From Angelakisella sp. (lineage in GTDB: Bacteria > Bacillota > Clostridia > Oscillospirales > Ruminococcaceae): 38,283 nt of DNA. The translations under genes and the position numbers were made by a program. Under the pieces are notes generated by a model. It was not told the DNA's origin. It worked only from the letters and a program-made list of their open reading frames with translations, and searched no databases. The stretch is taken from the NCBI GenBank assembly GCA_020024515.1, contig JAHHTR010000005.1, positions 1 to 38,283 of the forward strand, given 5' to 3'. Positions 25,528 through 32,878 of the stretch are shown one piece after another. Position 1 is the stretch's first letter, and each line of letters starts with the position of its first letter.

Positions 25528-26032
25528 CGTCAAACAGTCCTTTCAAAGGTCTAATTTTCATTATGTTTTCATCAAGATCTACACTGATAACAACATCATC
25601 AATAGCCGGAATAAGATTGATACTGCCATCGGCAAATTTTATATGATAAACAAGGTTTGCACCTGTTTCGGTAATATCACATAGCTTACCGTATTCTTTG
25701 CCTGTATCAACATCTAGTACGTCAAGTCCAATTAGGTCTTGCCAGTAGTACTGTCCTTCTTCAAGTGTGTCATCATCACGATCTATGCAAAATACAGTTC
25801 CGCGAAGTTTATCAGCGCTTTCTTTTGTATCAATTCCTTCAAATTGTATAAGTATCATACCGCAGTGATTACGAGAACGCATAACCTTAAATGGTTTGTG
25901 TTCTTTGTCTGTATAGAATACTTTGAAAGTACATAGATTATCCGGGTCATTTCCCCATGGTTGTAGCTTTACTTCTCCACGAACTCCATGCGTTGTTACG
26001 ATTTTTCCTACTTGTAAATATTTATTTTTCAT
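25508..26032 (-). CDS. rimM: 16S rRNA processing protein RimM
   Basis: Assists maturation of the 30S head by binding S19. The N-terminal RimM domain begins QVGKIVTTHGVRGEVKL, a strong family mark, and the C-terminal PRC-barrel has YYWQDLIGLDV and INLIPAIDDVV. At 174 residues it is normal. AAGGAG precedes the ATG by about four bases. It lies between the ACT-domain gene (25 bases upstream) and trmD. The gene for S16, often first in this operon, is absent here. Confidence 0.95.
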   Translation of the reverse strand: MKNKYLQVGKIVTTHGVRGEVKLQPWGNDPDNLCTFKVFYTDKEHKPFKVMRSRNHCGMILIQFEGIDTKESADKLRGTVFCIDRDDDTLEEGQYYWQDLIGLDVLDVDTGKEYGKLCDITETGANLVYHIKFADGSINLIPAIDDVVISVDLDENIMKIRPLKGLFDDDDTKI

Positions 26033-26057
26033 ACTGCTCCTTATTTTTTATATTTAT

Positions 26058-26483
26058 TTATTCAAAGTCTTTTTCAGAAAGTATATCCATATTATTTTCT
26101 TCAATTACTTTTGTACCTTTTTCTATATCGTCAAGTCTTAAAATTACGCATGCCGCACCGTTTTGTCTGCTTATAAAGGCATACATATATTCAACTTTCA
26201 AATTATTTTGGGACAGAGTTGAGAGAGCTGTTGCAAGACCACCCGGTGTATCTTTTACACGAATACAAATAACTTCTGTAAGTGATACTGTGTATCCGTT
26301 GTTTTTTAAGATAGATACAGCAAGCTTTGGACTGTTGACAATAAGACGAAGTACACCAAAACTGGTAGTATCTGCAAGTGACAAAGCACGAATATCTATA
26401 TTATTTTCTTTTAGAATATCTGTTATACCTATTAGGCTGTCATCTTCATTTTCTACAAATATAGATAACTGTTTAACTGTCAT
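26058..26483 (-). CDS. Tandem ACT-domain protein
   Basis: A 141-residue protein made of two ACT domains (about 1-68 and 69-141). The starts QLSIFVENEDDSLIGITDIL and VICIRVKDTPGGLATALSTL are typical strands and first helices, with conserved Gly/Pro turn residues. ACT domains usually bind amino acids or similar ligands and act as regulators; no catalytic or DNA-binding part is attached. The group resembles COG4747. Related genes often sit beside phenylacetate-CoA ligases, but not here: it heads a transcript with rimM and trmD. GGAGATGATAAT precedes the ATG. Its ligand and role are unknown. Confidence 0.88.
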   Translation of the reverse strand: MTVKQLSIFVENEDDSLIGITDILKENNIDIRALSLADTTSFGVLRLIVNSPKLAVSILKNNGYTVSLTEVICIRVKDTPGGLATALSTLSQNNLKVEYMYAFISRQNGAACVILRLDDIEKGTKVIEENNMDILSEKDFE

Positions 26484-26506
26484 ATTATCATCTCCTTAAT
26501 GAATTT

Positions 26507-26548
26507 GCTTATATATAGTATATGATTATATAAGCTTAAACATATACT
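26507..26548 (-). promoter_or_regulatory. Leader of the ACT-rimM-trmD transcript with two exclusive hairpins
   Basis: Two perfect inverted repeats interleave: GCTTATATA (26507-26515) with TATATAAGC (26527-26535), and AGTATATG (26517-26524) with CATATACT (26541-26548). They cannot both form as ordinary hairpins. The first to be transcribed is the 26541-26548 arm, right at the predicted start of transcription; the last arm ends near the ribosome-binding site. Confidence 0.5.
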
Positions 26549-26551
26549 TAA

Positions 26552-26580
26552 AATATATCAATATAATTTTATTTTGTCAA
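26552..26580 (-). promoter_or_regulatory. Promoter of the ACT-rimM-trmD transcript
   Basis: On the minus strand a perfect TTGACA (26580-26575), 17 bases, then TATATT (26557-26552) preceded by TGA. Start predicted near 26545. Confidence 0.82.
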
Positions 26581-26629
26581 TAATGCAAAAGAAAACTTAT
26601 ATATCAGGATTTTTTTATGAATTATTATA

Positions 26630-28009
26630 TTAACCTATCGCTTTTATAAATCTGCGGTGGCATACAATACCACGGAATACAAGATCCACAAGCATTGCTA
26701 CCCATACACTGCTAAGACCTAAATTAAACATAAATACAAATATAGCAGCAAGAACTATTCTAAATCCCCATACACCTATTAGATTAATATAGAAAGGCCA
26801 TCGAGAATCACCGGCACCACGCAAAGCACCAGCAAAGATAGTAGCACCTGCCTCGAATGGTTGAGCAAATGCAACTATTTTAAGTATTGCTCCACTCATT
26901 TTTATAACTTCTTGATCGGGAGTAAACAGAGAAACTATTGCTTCACCGAAGAAGAACAGTATAACGCCTGTCGCTGTCATAAGTATAGCACCAATGTTTG
27001 CGGCTTTTAGGCCAAAGTCTTTTGCCATTTTCGGTTTATCGGCACCAATCGACTGTCCTACAAGAGTAGTTGCCGCAACCGCAAAGCCGAATGATGGCAT
27101 ATATGACATACTTTCTGCCTGAATAGCAAGGTGGTGAGCAGCTACTGCGGAAGTGCCCATTGATGAGATAATACGCATAAATACTACTTGACCAAGTGAC
27201 AGAGTAACACGTTCCAAAGCAACAGGTACACCTATTTGCGTAGCGGAAGTACTAATTTGTTTATCAAAAACAAATACGTCTTTTGTATGAATTTTAAGTC
27301 CTTTTCTATTAAAGAAGAACATAACAAGAACAATAAGAGTTGCTATTGTGATAGAAAGGAGAGTAGCAAGAGCTGCACCCTTAACACCAAGACCGGCACC
27401 CCAAACATAAACCTCATTACCGAAAAGATTCATTGTGCGTTCAGGGAAAATGAATAGAAAATTAAGTATGATATTTGCAACAATGGCGATACTGTTTCCT
27501 ATCAGTGGTGATGTTGTGTCTCCCGCACATCGTAAAACTGCCGAAATGGTAGTAAGTACTGTATTTACAAAAAATGAAAATGACATTATAAAGAAATAAT
27601 CACGTGTTATGGGTGCGGTTATTTCATCGGCACCCAAAAGTTTCGGTAATACATTTGTTACAGAAAGTGCAAGAAGTGTAATTATTGCACCAAGTACTAT
27701 TGATGCGGATAGTGATTGTGAAGATGCTTTGGAAGCAGATACCATATCGTCAGCACCTATTTTTTGTGCCACCTGTACCGAAAAGCCTACGCTGATAGCC
27801 GCCATAATACCGCTTGCAAGCCAAATAACAGGAGCAGAGATACCTACTGCTGCTGTAAACTGAGCCCCCAAAACACCAACCATTGCAGTATCCGCAAAGT
27901 TAAGTATGGTGAATGCAATTTGTTCTACTATTGTCGGCCAAGATAGTTTTAATATGGTAGATGTCGGACTTTTACCGAGATTAAGGACATTTGCTGAGCT
28001 TTGTGACAT
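26630..28009 (-). CDS. MATE-family multidrug or metabolite exporter
   Basis: Integral membrane antiporter of 459 residues with about twelve membrane helices in two similar halves. Typical pieces are ILKLSWPTIVEQ near the N-terminus, FADTAMVGVLG in helix 1, LRCAGDTTSPLIGN, and in the second half LVGQSIGADKPKMA and FAGALRGAGDSRWPFY. These are characteristic of the NorM/DinF-like clade driven by sodium or protons. The substrate cannot be read. The Shine-Dalgarno is weak (AAAGTTGG). It follows the Fe-S gene by 47 bases and is the last gene of the apbE transcript. Confidence 0.92.
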   Translation of the reverse strand: MSQSSANVLNLGKSPTSTILKLSWPTIVEQIAFTILNFADTAMVGVLGAQFTAAVGISAPVIWLASGIMAAISVGFSVQVAQKIGADDMVSASKASSQSLSASIVLGAIITLLALSVTNVLPKLLGADEITAPITRDYFFIMSFSFFVNTVLTTISAVLRCAGDTTSPLIGNSIAIVANIILNFLFIFPERTMNLFGNEVYVWGAGLGVKGAALATLLSITIATLIVLVMFFFNRKGLKIHTKDVFVFDKQISTSATQIGVPVALERVTLSLGQVVFMRIISSMGTSAVAAHHLAIQAESMSYMPSFGFAVAATTLVGQSIGADKPKMAKDFGLKAANIGAILMTATGVILFFFGEAIVSLFTPDQEVIKMSGAILKIVAFAQPFEAGATIFAGALRGAGDSRWPFYINLIGVWGFRIVLAAIFVFMFNLGLSSVWVAMLVDLVFRGIVCHRRFIKAIG

Positions 28010-28056
28010 ATTTTTTCAACCAACTTTCATATTTAATGTTAATAACTTTTCAGCTA

Positions 28057-28770
28057 TTATTTTTCAAGAAATCTTTGGGCACAGATAGCCATACATATTC
28101 CACATACAGACCCTCTGCCGATTAGTCTGTATTCTTTTTTCATATATTCACTGCATGCGTGGGAGTCAAGGAGTTTGAAGTCCTCCATACCAACAGTGTA
28201 TATTTCGCCACGAATAGCATTTGCGGGACACTTTGAAACACACATTTGACAGTTTATACAGGTGGTATTTTCAACAAGTGGCGGATTTTCTTCGACTATT
28301 GGGCAATCTGTCAGTATAGTGCCAAGTCGAACACATGGTCCGTATTCTTTGTGTAAAAATAAATTATTTGTACCTATATAGCCAAGTCCCGAGAGAGTAG
28401 CCCCTTTTTTGTGTGAAAATCTTCCGCTGTATCCATGGGGACTGCTCGGTGTGGGAATACTTTGTGATGCACCTACACATACGTATCTGTAACCGTTTTT
28501 TTGCAAGAAATTACCGAGTTTCAGCATATATCCGTCAAGATAAAAATTGACGGTTCTGTAATGGTGAAAATAGCTGTGTGTAGGTTTCATTTCTTTTAAA
28601 ATTTCTGATACAACTTCTTGTGACAACGGAAATACTATTGATATACCATAGTGCAAGTTTTCTCCATCGGTATCACATTTAAAAAAGCCTATATCTGTCA
28701 TACCTTCATTTTCGTTTATATTAAGTATTTTTTCTTTTATTTGTTGTGGTGTCAGTGTCCTTTTTTCCAT
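28057..28770 (-). CDS. Short epoxyqueuosine-reductase-like Fe-S protein
   Basis: A 237-residue protein with the core of QueG-type reductases. CINCQMCVSKCP gives Cys171, 174, 177 and 181, and Cys206, 223, 226 and 230 complete a second [4Fe-4S] set. The segment GYIGTNNLFLHKEYGPCVRLG is the usual family stretch, here split by residue count only. Genuine QueG is about 370-390 residues and has a C-terminal HEAT-repeat domain, absent here; the protein ends just after the last Cys. Function is therefore uncertain; related short proteins have no assigned substrate. GGAGATATT precedes the ATG; the gap to apbE is 14 bases. Confidence 0.83.
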   Translation of the reverse strand: MEKRTLTPQQIKEKILNINENEGMTDIGFFKCDTDGENLHYGISIVFPLSQEVVSEILKEMKPTHSYFHHYRTVNFYLDGYMLKLGNFLQKNGYRYVCVGASQSIPTPSSPHGYSGRFSHKKGATLSGLGYIGTNNLFLHKEYGPCVRLGTILTDCPIVEENPPLVENTTCINCQMCVSKCPANAIRGEIYTVGMEDFKLLDSHACSEYMKKEYRLIGRGSVCGICMAICAQRFLEK

Positions 28771-28784
28771 AATATCTCCAATTA

Positions 28785-29858
28785 TTATATTTTATTGCTT
28801 GCATTACCTTTAATCATAAGCATAGGTAATAGGTCATCGGTAGCTTCTATTCTTCCGTCTGCAAATATCCACAGTACTTTTATATCGTTTTTTTGTGCAA
28901 AAGCCTTACCTGTTTCGTAATCCATACAAAACAGTGCGGTTGAATATATATCGGCAAGTCCGCTATCATTTGTAACAACGGTTACTCCTCTGTATAAATC
29001 GGCAGGTTGCAGTGTCTTACCGTTTATGATATGGTGTATTCTTCTGCCTTTATACATAACATATCTTTGATAGTCACCACTTGTTACAATGCTGTTGTTT
29101 GTGGTAACTATTGCATCAATAAGACTGTTTCCGTCAAAATCAGTTTCTGTATCCGGATTTTGTATGCCTATGCTCCACTTATTGTGTATTCCGTCAAGTG
29201 GTTTATCGCCGACTGTTGTATTTCCTCCCGCATTTATAAAGAAACTTTTTAGTCCCATTTCGGTAAGTTCTTCTTTTACAATTTGTGTGGCAAATCCCTT
29301 TGCAACAGCCCCCACGTCTATTTGCGTATCTTTATTGTTAATAAACACTGTTTTATTTTCTTCATCAATTATTATTGTATTTATGTCAGAATGCTCACTT
29401 GCCTTATTAAGTTCTTCTTTGGTTGGCAATGGATAGTTTTCGTCATTTTTCGCATTACTGATAAAATTTTGCCATAGTGACAGTACTTTACCCATAGCAA
29501 TATTGACAATACCGTTTGTGTTATTATATTGTTCTTTTGCAAATTTTATTAGGTCAATTACTTCATCTTCAACTTTTACAGGCTCTATACCCGCATTTTT
29601 GTTTATTGTATATATGTTATTTATATTTTCATAAGGGTAAAATTTATCATACAGTTTTGAAAGCTCAGAAAAGCGGTTCTTTGCATACTCAAAATATTTA
29701 TCAAATTCTTCTTGACTCTTTGTAAAAGCCGTAATTTGTATAACAGTATCAAAAGTATCAAAGAATAAATTTGAATATTTTTCGTATTTTGCTGAACATG
29801 ATGTAAAGCTTGTAATCATTGTTATACTTAAAATTAATGCAATCAGTTTCTTAATCAT
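28785..29858 (-). CDS. apbE: FAD:protein FMN transferase ApbE, lipoprotein
   Basis: Extracytoplasmic enzyme that attaches FMN to threonine residues of membrane flavoproteins. A lipoprotein signal MIKKLIALILS...TSC puts the lipid-bearing Cys at 21. The ApbE core shows FDTFDTVIQI, DVGAVAKGFATQIV, INAGGNT, SGDYQRY and HHIINGKTLQPAD. At 357 residues it is full length. The second ATG is chosen because GGAG lies nine bases upstream; the first, six bases earlier, is too close. No flavinylated target (RnfG/NqrC or FMN-bind protein) lies in the window. Its mRNA leader contains a terminator-like hairpin. Confidence 0.93.
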   Translation of the reverse strand: MIKKLIALILSITMITSFTSCSAKYEKYSNLFFDTFDTVIQITAFTKSQEEFDKYFEYAKNRFSELSKLYDKFYPYENINNIYTINKNAGIEPVKVEDEVIDLIKFAKEQYNNTNGIVNIAMGKVLSLWQNFISNAKNDENYPLPTKEELNKASEHSDINTIIIDEENKTVFINNKDTQIDVGAVAKGFATQIVKEELTEMGLKSFFINAGGNTTVGDKPLDGIHNKWSIGIQNPDTETDFDGNSLIDAIVTTNNSIVTSGDYQRYVMYKGRRIHHIINGKTLQPADLYRGVTVVTNDSGLADIYSTALFCMDYETGKAFAQKNDIKVLWIFADGRIEATDDLLPMLMIKGNASNKI

Positions 29859-29891
29859 AGACATTAGCTCCGTTTATTTATTTTATAATAT

Positions 29892-29919
29892 AAAAAAAAA
29901 TACTGCATCTTTGTGCAGT
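29892..29919 (-). terminator. Terminator-like hairpin in the apbE leader
   Basis: On the minus strand ACTGCA, a CAAAGA loop, TGCAGT, then A and nine Us. It lies about 14-40 bases after the predicted apbE transcription start and before the ribosome-binding site, the arrangement of a transcription attenuator. The stem is only six or seven pairs. Confidence 0.65.
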
Positions 29920-29939
29920 TGTAAAAAATGGTATTCATT

Positions 29940-29968
29940 ATTATAACATTAAATTTTATGTATTTCAA
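29940..29968 (-). promoter_or_regulatory. apbE promoter
   Basis: On the minus strand TTGAAA (29968-29963), 17 bases, perfect TATAAT (29945-29940) with TG before it. Start predicted near 29933. Confidence 0.8.
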
Positions 29969-30015
29969 GCAGTCAAGAATGAGTGAAAATCTTATATAAC
30001 ATCATATAATTGGTA

Positions 30016-30029
30016 TTTGAAGCTTCAAA
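30016..30029. repeat. Perfect 14-base palindrome in the apbE-uvrC gap
   Basis: TTTGAAGCTTCAAA has no spacer and sits about 50 bases upstream of the apbE -35 and about 85 upstream of the uvrC -35. It could be an operator for either; no matching regulator is known to me. Confidence 0.4.
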
Positions 30030-30112
30030 CTGGCATCTTATATATAAATTTTATGTAACACACTATTGGTAATTGTGTGGTGTAACCATTACAATATCAA
30101 TTAATAACAGGA

Positions 30113-30141
30113 TTGCGGAACAGGTTTAAATATGATAAAAT
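30113..30141 (+). promoter_or_regulatory. uvrC promoter
   Basis: TTGCGG (30113-30118), 17 bases, TAAAAT (30136-30141) with TGA extending the -10, the same TGATAAAAT string as in the rplS promoter. Start near 30148. Confidence 0.65.
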
Positions 30142-30173
30142 TTTTTTATTATTCATATAGGAGGTAGATGTTT

Positions 30174-32006
30174 ATGGATATGGAAATAGTATCAAGACTC
30201 AATAAAAAGACACTGACTTTGCCAAATGAAAGTGGTGTTTATAGAATGATGAACAAAAAAGGAGATATTATATATATAGGTAAGGCGAAAAATTTAAAAA
30301 ACCGAGTATCTTCATATTTTCGTTCAGTTGATAAGCATTTGCCGAAAGTATACAAAATGGTAGAGAATGTATGGGATTTTGATTATATAGTGACAGATAG
30401 TGAATTTGAAGCATTGATATTGGAATGTAGTCTCATTAAACAGTATACACCAAAATACAATATTTTATTAAAAGACGATAAAGGGTATCATTATATAAAA
30501 ATAACAAAAGAGGATTATCCACGCATAACAGCTGAGTTTCAAAAGGAAGAGGACAATGCAACATATATAGGTCCGTATATGTCGGGTATGGTGGTAAACG
30601 AAACAGTTGACGAAGTTACACGTGCCTTTATGCTACCTACCTGTCAGTGTAAATTTCCGCAAGATTTCCGAAAACATCGTCCATGCCTAAATTTTCATAT
30701 AAAGAGATGTATGGGTGTTTGCACAGGCAAAATATCAAAGGAAAGATATAATGAGGCAATTAATGAGGCACTGGTATTCATAAAAAGCGGTGGTGTAAAT
30801 GCTCTTGAAAACTTAACTGAAAAAATGAATGTTGCCGCAGAAAATTTGGAGTTTGAAAAGGCGGCTCGCTATCGTGATAGAATAAATGCAATAAATAGGC
30901 TTAATGAAAAACAAAAAGTACTTGAATTTAACCATAAATCACTTGATGTAATAGCCACAGTATTTACAGAAGAAAAGCTATATATTGCAATACTGGTTTT
31001 TCGTGATAACAGAATGTGTGATAAAAAAGTATTTATACTTGATTGCTACAATGATGTAAGTACCGTATTCACGGAGTTTTTGATGGAGTACTATAAAAAT
31101 ATTGATAATATTCCGCTTGAAATTTTTGTTGAAAATACATTTGAAGATTTGGAAGTGATAAGCAATGTATTGACGCAAATTGCCGATAAAAAAATTATAA
31201 TAAACGTGCCGAAACGCGGTAGAGGTTTGGAACTGTTGCAAATGGCAAAAAACAACGTTGCACAGGAAATAAGCCGAAGAACCAACAGAACAGGTAAAGA
31301 GATAGTGGCTTGTGACGAACTCGGCAAGCTACTTGGAATACCTGCACCTATGTATATAGAGGCTTATGATATAAGTAATTTTGGAGCAAGTACCATTGTG
31401 GGCGGTATGGTGGTTTTTGAAAGAGGCAGACCGCAAAAAAAGTTCTACAAAAAATTTACAATAAAAGACCAAAATATGCCTGATGATTACAGCGCTATGT
31501 CACAAGTGCTTACACGTAGATTTATTCATTATATAGACAGCGAAGAAAAAGATATGGGTTTTAAAACTTTGCCGAATTTAATTTTGGTTGACGGTGGTGC
31601 GGGGCATGTATCGGTTGCAAAACAAGTTATAGATAATTTTGGATTAAAAGTAGCTGTTTTTGGTATGGTAAAGGACAATAAACACCGCACACGTGCCATA
31701 ACCGCACAAAATGAAGAAATAGCGATAAATACACTGAAAAATGTGTTCACATTGGTGACAAATATACAGGACGAAGTGCATAGATATAGTATAGAGTTCA
31801 GCCGAAAGAGTCATAGTAAAAACACCCTTTACAGCACACTTTTGCAGATTGACGGAATAGGCGAAAAGAGAGCAACAGAACTATTTAAAAAGTTTAAAAC
31901 ATACAGCGCAATAAAAAATGCGACTTTGGAAGACTTAAAATCAGTAAAAGGGTTAAACGAGAGTATAGCAAAAAATATAAAGGAATATTTTAATGATGAA
32001 AAATGA
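30174..32006 (+). CDS. uvrC: Excinuclease ABC subunit C
   Basis: Makes both incisions in nucleotide excision repair together with UvrB. The GIY-YIG nuclease starts SGVYRMMNKKGDIIYIGKAK; then come a Cys-bearing linker, the UVR motif (about 205-240, EFEKAARYRDRI), the RNase H-like domain with IEAYDISNFGA and LILVDGGAGHV, and helix-hairpin-helix motifs at the end (LQIDGIGEKRATELF). The length of 610 is normal. The second ATG is used since AGGAGG lies nine bases upstream; the first has only three. Its partners uvrA and uvrB are not in the window. Confidence 0.96.
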   Translation: MDMEIVSRLNKKTLTLPNESGVYRMMNKKGDIIYIGKAKNLKNRVSSYFRSVDKHLPKVYKMVENVWDFDYIVTDSEFEALILECSLIKQYTPKYNILLKDDKGYHYIKITKEDYPRITAEFQKEEDNATYIGPYMSGMVVNETVDEVTRAFMLPTCQCKFPQDFRKHRPCLNFHIKRCMGVCTGKISKERYNEAINEALVFIKSGGVNALENLTEKMNVAAENLEFEKAARYRDRINAINRLNEKQKVLEFNHKSLDVIATVFTEEKLYIAILVFRDNRMCDKKVFILDCYNDVSTVFTEFLMEYYKNIDNIPLEIFVENTFEDLEVISNVLTQIADKKIIINVPKRGRGLELLQMAKNNVAQEISRRTNRTGKEIVACDELGKLLGIPAPMYIEAYDISNFGASTIVGGMVVFERGRPQKKFYKKFTIKDQNMPDDYSAMSQVLTRRFIHYIDSEEKDMGFKTLPNLILVDGGAGHVSVAKQVIDNFGLKVAVFGMVKDNKHRTRAITAQNEEIAINTLKNVFTLVTNIQDEVHRYSIEFSRKSHSKNTLYSTLLQIDGIGEKRATELFKKFKTYSAIKNATLEDLKSVKGLNESIAKNIKEYFNDEK

Positions 32007-32092
32007 TAAATATACTGGATTTTTTATTGTAGATGTTGTAGAATAATTTTATTAAATTATTTAGGGAGGGTGTATATAAAATAGACGGAATA

Positions 32093-32860
32093 GTGCAGAA
32101 TTTATCAACATATATACCAACAATAAAACTTGTATTTTGGATTTGTATAATTGTGGCTATAATTATAGCGGTTATGGTTGCGATAAAAAAAATAAAGCAA
32201 AAATTACGTTCGATGTCATCTGTACTGCAAATGGCACAATATGCAGTTAAAGATATAGAAAAGAACATAGAACGCCCAAAATCCGTTTGTGATATGACAA
32301 ATGTTTATTTACCTGTGATAGAAAAAGACTTTCCGCATTTTAATTGGACAGAGGTTATGTCATCTGTTGAAAGAAGCTTTTATTTGATACTTGCAGCAAT
32401 AAGCAGTGGGGACTTATCAGCTCTAAATGAACAAAGCGACGATATAAAGCAAATGGCGCAAAATATTGTAAGTCAGAATAAAAACAGTGGTATGGTTTGT
32501 ACTTACAAAGATATAAAGATAAATGATACAACAATATCAGATTATAAAAAAGCAAAGAATATAGCTACAATAGATATAGAAATGTCGGTGGGTTATTATT
32601 ATACAAAAAAGCGTAACGGAAAGCTCATAGACGGTAACGAAAATTTGCTTACACAGACAAAATACAGATTGTCACTTACCTACTCACAAAATGTGGATAG
32701 CGGAGATAACTGTGCGGGTATAACTTGTCCAAATTGTGGCGCTCCAATTACAAATTTTGGTGATAAGTTTTGTGAGTATTGCAGAACATCTGTTATAGAA
32801 ATAAATATGAATATTTGGAAACTTACTTATTTTAAAGAAATTACAGCACAAAAAATATAA
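32093..32860 (+). CDS. Tim44-like membrane protein with a C-terminal zinc ribbon
   Basis: A 255-residue protein. One membrane segment (about 11-29, rich in Ile/Val) is followed by a basic stretch, then a soluble domain (about 60-205) that resembles Tim44/NTF2-like folds by its pattern of helices and strands, and a zinc ribbon with Cys212, Cys215, Cys227 and Cys230. The Tim44 resemblance is by eye and moderate. GTG at 32093 is the first usable start, but the strong ribosome site AGGGAGGG ends 22 bases upstream, so an unusual start nearer to it (an in-frame ATA at 32081) is possible. It starts the SPFH/zinc-ribbon gene set, 18 bases before the SPFH gene. Confidence 0.72.
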   Translation: MQNLSTYIPTIKLVFWICIIVAIIIAVMVAIKKIKQKLRSMSSVLQMAQYAVKDIEKNIERPKSVCDMTNVYLPVIEKDFPHFNWTEVMSSVERSFYLILAAISSGDLSALNEQSDDIKQMAQNIVSQNKNSGMVCTYKDIKINDTTISDYKKAKNIATIDIEMSVGYYYTKKRNGKLIDGNENLLTQTKYRLSLTYSQNVDSGDNCAGITCPNCGAPITNFGDKFCEYCRTSVIEINMNIWKLTYFKEITAQKI

Positions 32861-32878
32861 AAAGAGAGGTAATAGGCT

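Larger units (their letters stand above)
29859..30173. other. Divergent intergenic region, apbE and uvrC
   Basis: Contains the apbE leader hairpin (29892-29919) and promoter (29940-29968) to the left, and the uvrC promoter (30113-30141) to the right. Between them are a perfect 14-base palindrome TTTGAAGCTTCAAA (30016-30029), flanked by two copies of ATCTTATATA (about 29990 and 30035), and a CACAC/GTGTG inverted repeat near 30059-30081. No gene seen. Confidence 0.55.

Noticed and set aside
25957..26499. 180-codon open frame opposite the ACT gene and rimM
   Set aside because: Spans the antisense of two real genes and their gap; no ribosome site or recognisable domain.
26507..26548. H-type pseudoknot in the ACT leader
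   Set aside because: The loop that must cross the eight-pair stem is one base long, which is too short; alternative hairpins are the more realistic reading.
28057..28770. Naming the Fe-S protein queG
   Set aside because: It is about 140 residues short of QueG and lacks the HEAT-repeat region, so the gene symbol is not justified.
30111..30125. LexA box in the uvrC promoter (GGAACAGGTTTAAA)
   Set aside because: Only the left half resembles the consensus; the right half lacks GTTC.
32027..32055. TTGTAG-17-TATTAA promoter for the SPFH module
   Set aside because: Both hexamers are poor and the start would fall at the ribosome site; read-through from uvrC is more likely.
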